This document shows, piece after piece, positions 33,012 to 34,483 of a stretch of DNA of 34,483 nucleotides. The notes below the pieces were generated by a model. That model was not told the DNA's origin. It did not search any database and saw only the letters and a program-made list of their open reading frames with translations. Positions within the stretch are counted from its first letter, which is position 1, and each line of letters starts with the position of its first letter. Origin of the DNA: Opitutus sp. GAS368 (GTDB lineage Bacteria; Verrucomicrobiota; Verrucomicrobiia; Opitutales; Opitutaceae); assembly GCA_945871005.1 (NCBI GenBank), contig CAMBUJ010000016.1, positions 1 through 34,483 of the forward strand. The letters run 5' to 3'. Made by a program: the position numbers and the translations under genes.

Positions 33012-34483
33012 ATGCTGACCTCCGCTCCCGCCGAATCCCGTCAACTCAAGCAAGTCGACCTCGCCACCGATCTGGTGGTCGTCGGCGGTGGCTTAGCCGG
33101 CGTCGCCGGGGCCATCTCCGCCGCCCGCGCCGGCTCCCCGGTCGTCCTCATCCAGGATCGCCCCGTTCTCGGCGGCAACGCCTCCAGCGAGGTCCGCCTC
33201 TGGGCCCTCGGCGCCACCTCCCACATGGGCAACAACAACCGCTGGGCCCGCGAGGGCGGCGTGATCGACGAGCTGTTTGTCGAAAACACCTTCCGCAATC
33301 CCGAGGGCAACCCGCACCTCTTCGACGCCGTCCTCCTCGATAAGGTCATCGCGGAAAAAAACATCCGCCTGCTCCTCAACACCGCCGTCTTCGAGACCAC
33401 CAAAACCGACGCCGACACCATCCGCTCGGTGCGCGCCTTTTGCAGCCAGAACGAGACCGTCTACGAAATAAGCGCGCCGCTGTTTTGCGACGCCTCGGGC
33501 GACGGCATCGTCGGCTTCCAGGCCGGCGCCGCCTTCCGCATGGGCGCCGAGGCGCAGGCCGAGTTCGGCGAGAAATTCGCCCCCGACGCCGAATACGGCG
33601 AACTGCTCGGCCACTCGATTTTCTTCTATAGCAAAAACGTCGGCCGCCCCGTCGAGTTCGTCCCGCCCTCCTTCGCCCTGACCGACATCACCAAAATCCC
33701 CCGCTTCGGCCAAATTGCCTCCAGCGACCTGGGCTGCGCCTTCTGGTGGCTCGAGTTCGGCGGGCGCCTCGACACCATTCATCAGACCGAGGAGATCAAG
33801 TGGGAGCTGTGGAAGGTGGTATACGGGGTCTGGAATTATATTAAAAACTCCGGCAAATTCCCCGAGGCCGCCAACCTCACGCTCGAATGGATCGGCACCG
33901 TCCCCGGCAAACGCGAGAGTCGCCGTTTTGAGGGCGACTATATGATGATCCAGCAGGACGTGATCGAACAACGCCGCCACGCCGACGCGGTCGGTTATGG
34001 CGGCTGGGCAATCGACCTGCACCCGGCTGACGGTGTGTATAGCGCCAAATCCGGCTGCACCCAGTGGCACAGCAAGGGCGTTTATCAAATCCCCTACCGC
34101 TCCTTATATAGTCGTAATATCAAAAACCTCTTCCTCGCCGGGCGCGTGATTAGTGTTTCTCACGTGGCCTTTGGTTCGACCCGGGTGATGGCCACCACCG
34201 CCCACTCCGCCCAAGCCGTGGGCATGGCCGCCGCGCTCTGCCGCGAAACCGGTCTGCTCCCCCGCGATCTGCTCGCCCCCGAACGCATGCGCGAGTTGCA
34301 AACCCGCCTGGCCCGCACCGGCCATTATATTCCCCACGTTAACCACCCCGAGTTGGCCAACTTGGCCGAAACCGCCACCGCCTCGGCCTCTTCCACCTTC
34401 GCCCTGGCCACCTTGCCAGCCGGCGAACTCCGGGCCGAACTCGACTGCCCCCGCGCCCTGATTGTGCCGGTGGCCGCCGGCCC
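33012..34483 (+). CDS. FAD-dependent oxidoreductase (pfam12831 type), 3' end cut by the window
   Basis: An open frame of 490 codons that runs off the window end without a stop. The ATG at 33012 gives DLVVVGGGLAGVAGAISAARAG (about 20-41), a dinucleotide-binding Rossmann motif GGGLAG, followed by GGNASSEVRLW, which is typical of the FAD_oxidored family. DASGDGIVGFQAGAAFRMG (second FAD contact) and KNLFLAGRVISVSHVAFGSTRVMATTAHSAQAVG (C-terminal FAD contact) are also present. Such proteins are common next to sugar-responsive regulators in Opitutaceae and Planctomycetes; substrates are mostly unknown. No signal peptide is seen. It starts 194 bases from the divergent XylR-like regulator. Family members often have a further C-terminal domain, which would lie outside the window. 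Confidence 0.88.
   Translation, partial: MLTSAPAESRQLKQVDLATDLVVVGGGLAGVAGAISAARAGSPVVLIQDRPVLGGNASSEVRLWALGATSHMGNNNRWAREGGVIDELFVENTFRNPEGNPHLFDAVLLDKVIAEKNIRLLLNTAVFETTKTDADTIRSVRAFCSQNETVYEISAPLFCDASGDGIVGFQAGAAFRMGAEAQAEFGEKFAPDAEYGELLGHSIFFYSKNVGRPVEFVPPSFALTDITKIPRFGQIASSDLGCAFWWLEFGGRLDTIHQTEEIKWELWKVVYGVWNYIKNSGKFPEAANLTLEWIGTVPGKRESRRFEGDYMMIQQDVIEQRRHADAVGYGGWAIDLHPADGVYSAKSGCTQWHSKGVYQIPYRSLYSRNIKNLFLAGRVISVSHVAFGSTRVMATTAHSAQAVGMAAALCRETGLLPRDLLAPERMRELQTRLARTGHYIPHVNHPELANLAETATASASSTFALATLPAGELRAELDCPRALIVPVAAG

Overview
The window is GC-rich bacterial DNA with densely packed genes, often sharing ATGA start/stop overlaps. The mix of genes points to Verrucomicrobiota, most likely Opitutaceae: a type II secretion (T2SS) pseudopilin operon, giant repeat-rich exoproteins, an exported protein ending in the DPDGDG...LEYAFG tail common in that phylum, a XylR-like AraC regulator and a FAD-dependent oxidoreductase of the pfam12831 type. 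This assignment is inference; no rRNA or tRNA gene is present to confirm it.

Layout. (1) 38-4595, + strand: a tight operon of T2SS pseudopilins GspH, GspI, GspJ and GspK, then GspL-like and GspM-like assembly proteins. (2) 4596-4894: a structured GC-rich repeat followed by an unusually AT-rich promoter region. (3) 4895-18886, + strand: a two-partner secretion locus, with a 4004-residue TpsA exoprotein and its TpsB outer-membrane transporter, separated by a perfect 22-bp inverted repeat. (4) 18914-19492, - strand: a small exported chalcone-isomerase-like protein. (5) 19883-24025, + strand: a 1380-residue exported papain-like cysteine protease fused to Calx-beta and Delta-60 repeats. (6) 29271-24042, - strand: gspD, gspE and gspF. 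(7) 29450-31417, + strand: chorismate synthase (aroC) and a G3E-GTPase-like protein that has lost its nucleotide-binding motifs. (8) 31627-34483: a XylR-like AraC regulator divergent from a FAD-dependent oxidoreductase that runs off the window end.

How it fits together. The T2SS genes form two blocks, gspDEF (leftward) and gspHIJKLM (rightward), that face each other across about 19 kb of exported-protein genes. The large exoproteins therefore sit between the two halves of a secretion machine. TpsA should leave through TpsB. The protease has a signal peptide and could be a T2SS substrate, but nothing in the sequence proves this.

The most unusual observations are: the TpsA architecture (an FG-GAP-like repeat block spliced into the haemagglutinin helix, 15 YDG repeats, a cysteine-free helical C-terminus with a recurring EF..(F/Y)G..PE motif); two heptanucleotide tandem arrays inside gspE and gspF; a dispersed palindromic intergenic element present at three sites; and the probable pseudo-GTPase next to aroC.
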